Source: an uncultured Bacteroidia bacterium (GTDB lineage Bacteria > Bacteroidota > Bacteroidia > Bacteroidales > CAJPTX01). From it: DNA of 64,000 bases. Position numbers and translations under genes: made by a program. The first letter of the stretch is position 1, and each line of letters begins with the position of its first letter. The DNA lies in the NCBI GenBank assembly GCA_938038735.1, contig CALHSW010000054.1, positions 1 to 64,000 of the forward strand. The letters run 5' to 3'. Below are positions 61,624 through 64,000 of the stretch, one piece after another. The notes under the pieces are model-generated. The model did not search any database and had not been told where the DNA came from. It saw nothing but the letters and a program-made list of their open reading frames with translations.

Positions 61624-62577
61624 CTAGTACTCCCACAGGTCGTGCTCCTGAATGAAGAGGTTGTTCTTTATCTTATCCGACTCTTTCAACTGCGGAACAC
61701 CTCCCACTTTGTAATCCGCTACCGCACGGTTGTTATACTCATTTGACTCACGGATTATGAAAGAGTCAAAGCGCCGCTTGAAGAACAAATCATCGTACGA
61801 GGTCGTCTGGGCATCGTTCAGCGGGTTGTAAATCATCGTCCGCGATAGCACCTTTCGGCACTCGGGATAGTACACCCAAAAAGTTAATCGGCGCACCATC
61901 TTGCCCGTAACCTCATCTGGTGACACACGCACTGGGCAAATCCCTATGATTCTGACCTGCAACCGCGAATGCTTCGAGTCAAAGAACCATTCCTCTTTCA
62001 CCAGCAGCTCCTTAATCTCCGCCCACTGTGGATCCTGCTTCTCAATAATCACCGTATCGCGCCCTGTCGTCATGCTCTGCTGCGTCGTCTGCTTCACGTA
62101 GGCCCCCATGCGCTCTAGCGCCTCTTTCGGTGTCAGTCGAGAATAGAACTCATCGCCTGGGCTCGTGAGGCTCTTCTCCGGCTCGTAGGCCGAAATCTCA
62201 CGATTCATCACCGCCTCAAGCAAGGCCTGACTAAGGCTCTGACGGTCCTTCATCGTCACTGTGGGATAGTATAGGGGAAGGTTTATCTTCTGCCTAAGGT
62301 CAATGGTTCTCCATATAATCTTTGACCATAGCACATCCGCCTCTCGCACATACGCATACGGTATCGGCGTGGTCTTCTCTGGTATTGACCGGCGTTCGTA
62401 CACCCCAAGCGGGGGCAAGTTCGTCGTATCGCCTTGCAAAGCCCCTGTGCCCGTCTCCGACACAGCTCCCTGCTCGGCCCGCATATCAATCCCCGGCTGA
62501 AAGTCCTGTGCCAAAGCCCCGAAAGCACTCGGCAGCAAAAACGCACCTAAAAACAGTATTCGTAATGTGCCTCTCAT
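61624..62577 (-). CDS. gldN: Type IX secretion / gliding motility protein GldN (PorN)
   Basis: Periplasmic T9SS component, 317 residues. Signal peptide MRGTLRILFLGAFLLPSAFG, then the Pro-rich linker and the conserved core: SIPEKTTPIPYAYVREADV, LWSKIIWRTIDLRQKINLP, later LTFWVYYPECRKVLSRTMIY and SYDDLFFKRRFDSFIIRES. GldN forms the ring with GldK under the outer membrane. It follows gldM by 17 bases, the usual order. A terminator follows. Confidence 0.95.
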   Translation of the reverse strand: MRGTLRILFLGAFLLPSAFGALAQDFQPGIDMRAEQGAVSETGTGALQGDTTNLPPLGVYERRSIPEKTTPIPYAYVREADVLWSKIIWRTIDLRQKINLPLYYPTVTMKDRQSLSQALLEAVMNREISAYEPEKSLTSPGDEFYSRLTPKEALERMGAYVKQTTQQSMTTGRDTVIIEKQDPQWAEIKELLVKEEWFFDSKHSRLQVRIIGICPVRVSPDEVTGKMVRRLTFWVYYPECRKVLSRTMIYNPLNDAQTTSYDDLFFKRRFDSFIIRESNEYNNRAVADYKVGGVPQLKESDKIKNNLFIQEHDLWEY

Positions 62578-62594
62578 TGTCTATCCCTCTCTCT

Positions 62595-64000
62595 TTACTG
62601 TACCTTATACACCTTCGGCTGCAGCGTTCGCACCACTCCATCAGGTCCCTTCACGCGGATGTTGGTAATCGTCAACTGCATCCCTGCGGTAAGATTCTGC
62701 ATCAGCTGCTTCTGACGGTCTGTAAACTGCGGCCCATTCGCCACCTGCTCCGTCAAGTAACCGCCAACCACTGCACCCACTGTAAAGCCCAGCACCGAAA
62801 ACTTCATATCAAAATCAAAGTCGGCTGGCATTGCCGCCACTACGCCCTGCGCTGAAGTCAACTGAGACTTCCTAATTGTAGTAGCATCGGCAGAAATTCC
62901 GAAAAGCGATGGTAGCGGATCCGGCACTTTCTTCACACGGAAATTTTTAGTGCCCAGCACCTTATTCCCCGCGCTTATACTCACCTTCACCGTTGACCCT
63001 GGGCGCCCGGTTACCTTAGCCATCCAGCCATTTCCCGCCCGGCGTATCGATCCTCCTGTAACGGAAACCTTCAGCTGATCCATGGGTACTCCAGAGGCAG
63101 AGATATCTACGGGGTTATCCACCCCCAAGTAGAACACGTTCATCTTGGTCGGCGAAACCGCCACAGAAGACTCGCTCACAGTATAGCTGTGCTTAAACGG
63201 CATCCTAATCTTCTCCCCTTGCGGTCCCGCAATCTCCACCAAACCGCCCCATCTGATATTTCCCGTTGAGGCTGCAGCACGCTCGTATATTCCCCTACCG
63301 CTCTCCGAAACAGGGATAGTATCGTAGCTACCACGCATGGTATAACTCCACTCGCCCGTCTTTTCGTTCCAAGACGAATCGTACGCACCGATATAGATTT
63401 TCGGCCGCTGCGTTGTATCGCTCGCCGCCATAAACACCTGTGCCTTAAATCTATCCCCACGCATCACGTAGTCAGAACTCGGCATCACAATCGCCTCAAG
63501 ACGATTGAACTTGAAGTCTCCAGCATCGATGCGGTTCATCAAGTAGCTCATGATGTCCGCCTCGGCGTTCAGCACGTCAACCTGCACCTTTGTCAGCTGC
63601 GGCAGCACTGCTATCAAAGGAATGTGCTCAAAACGGTAGCTCTCCCACGTATGCTGAATCCCATCCTTCGTCGGCTTTGGATCATCGGTATTTAGCATCT
63701 CGCTAATCCCGCTATACATCGCCGAGTCTTTCTCCTTATCTATCAGCTCAAGCAACGATGTCCTATAGGCGACTAACTTCTCTTTCAACTTCGCGCCGTT
63801 ACCCTGCTCAATCATCACCAAGCCTGGAACGTCGGTATTGCTCGAAGTTTCCACTAGAGACCCCTCAACCTCCCCATTCGGCAGCAGAGCCTTTGCGCCC
63901 TTCCCATCGGATGTCTCTACCAAATTATACTTCAACTCCTTAACAAACGTATACAGCTCCTGCGACTGCGAATGCACTTTCTCTGCCTTCTCCCGCCAAG
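62595..64000 (-). CDS. gldM: Type IX secretion / gliding motility protein GldM (PorM), 3-prime part
   Basis: Periplasmic arm of the T9SS motor, spanning from the GldL/GldM inner-membrane motor to the GldK/GldN ring. The last 467 or so codons are here; the frame stays open to base 64000 (WREKAEKVHSQSQELY), so the start and TM helix lie outside. Typical GldM features: DKEKDSAMYSGISEML, the HIPLIAVLPQLTKVQVDVLNAE segment and the multi-domain C-terminus ending LQPKVYKVQ. The GTG at 63977 is internal, not a start. It lies directly before gldN. Confidence 0.95.
   Translation of the reverse strand, partial: WREKAEKVHSQSQELYTFVKELKYNLVETSDGKGAKALLPNGEVEGSLVETSSNTDVPGLVMIEQGNGAKLKEKLVAYRTSLLELIDKEKDSAMYSGISEMLNTDDPKPTKDGIQHTWESYRFEHIPLIAVLPQLTKVQVDVLNAEADIMSYLMNRIDAGDFKFNRLEAIVMPSSDYVMRGDRFKAQVFMAASDTTQRPKIYIGAYDSSWNEKTGEWSYTMRGSYDTIPVSESGRGIYERAAASTGNIRWGGLVEIAGPQGEKIRMPFKHSYTVSESSVAVSPTKMNVFYLGVDNPVDISASGVPMDQLKVSVTGGSIRRAGNGWMAKVTGRPGSTVKVSISAGNKVLGTKNFRVKKVPDPLPSLFGISADATTIRKSQLTSAQGVVAAMPADFDFDMKFSVLGFTVGAVVGGYLTEQVANGPQFTDRQKQLMQNLTAGMQLTITNIRVKGPDGVVRTLQPKVYKVQ

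Noticed and set aside
63977..64000. GTG at 63977 as the start of gldM
   Set aside because: The frame is open and coding-like to the window edge, and the GldM membrane helix is missing, so the true start is outside.

Overview
The window reads as a chromosomal segment of an anaerobic member of the Bacteroidota, most likely order Bacteroidales. The evidence is: type IX secretion genes (gldM/porM, gldN/porN, a PorP/SprF protein, two giant cargo proteins with type A and type B C-terminal signals); a SecD-SecF fusion; L28-L33-DUF4295 gene order; DUF2723, DUF4783, DUF5686 and GIN-domain proteins; and repeated TAnnTTTG promoter boxes with few Shine-Dalgarno sites. GC content is moderate to high by eye. 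No phage, integrase, IS element, CRISPR array or rRNA was found. The exact genus cannot be told.

Layout. 1-6.5 kb: start of an AAA-ATPase-like/PD-(D/E)XK gene, then the complete Na+-translocating NADH:quinone reductase operon nqrABCDEF on the minus strand, with its own promoter and terminator. 6.6-11.3 kb: small genes (DUF4783, formyl-THF cyclo-ligase, flotillin-like FloA, membrane zinc peptidase, a small helical protein) with well-formed hairpin terminators. 11.5-16.1 kb: a compact minus-strand set (45-residue lipoprotein, phosphofructokinase, PagL-like lipid A deacylase, GIN lipoprotein, formate/nitrite channel, Ogt). 16.4-16.6 kb: tRNA-Leu(TAG) and tRNA-Gln(CTG). 16.7-23.5 kb: NYN ribonuclease-like protein, LysO exporter, nucleotidyltransferase, MqnE, and a chemoreceptor with a long C-terminal tether. 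23.5-33.8 kb: a tightly packed operon xseB - DUF2723 - polysaccharide deacetylase - TolC - HlyD - two ABC ATPases - two ABC-2 permeases. 33.9-36.5 kb: a TonB-like protein, a gene-poor kilobase carrying a perfect palindrome, and the rpmB-rpmG-DUF4295 operon. 36.6-44.5 kb: HydE, CyuA-type desulfidase, a minimal membrane chemoreceptor, FabD, DUF5686. 44.9-64 kb: a 1625-residue T9SS cargo protein, urea transporter, SecDF, PepD, then PorP/SprF, a 1438-residue gliding-type surface protein, GldN and GldM.

How it fits together. Na+-NQR with a menaquinone gene (MqnE, futalosine route), an [FeFe]-hydrogenase maturase and a formate/nitrite channel suggest an Na+-based anaerobic respiratory or fermentative metabolism that makes hydrogen and formate. 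SecDF feeds proteins across the inner membrane, GldM/GldN drive them across the outer membrane, and the two giant proteins are likely surface products. Two chemoreceptors indicate a motile or at least chemosensory cell. Seven plus-strand genes (DUF4783, floA, peptidase, cyuA, short receptor, fabD, DUF5686) stand out against an otherwise minus-strand window.

The least explained signals are a long, loopless perfect palindrome present in two distant intergenic regions, the SprF/type-B-CTD surface pair, the repeat-rich 1625-residue cargo, and the tethered chemoreceptor. I did not find a clearly new multi-gene defence or biosynthetic system.
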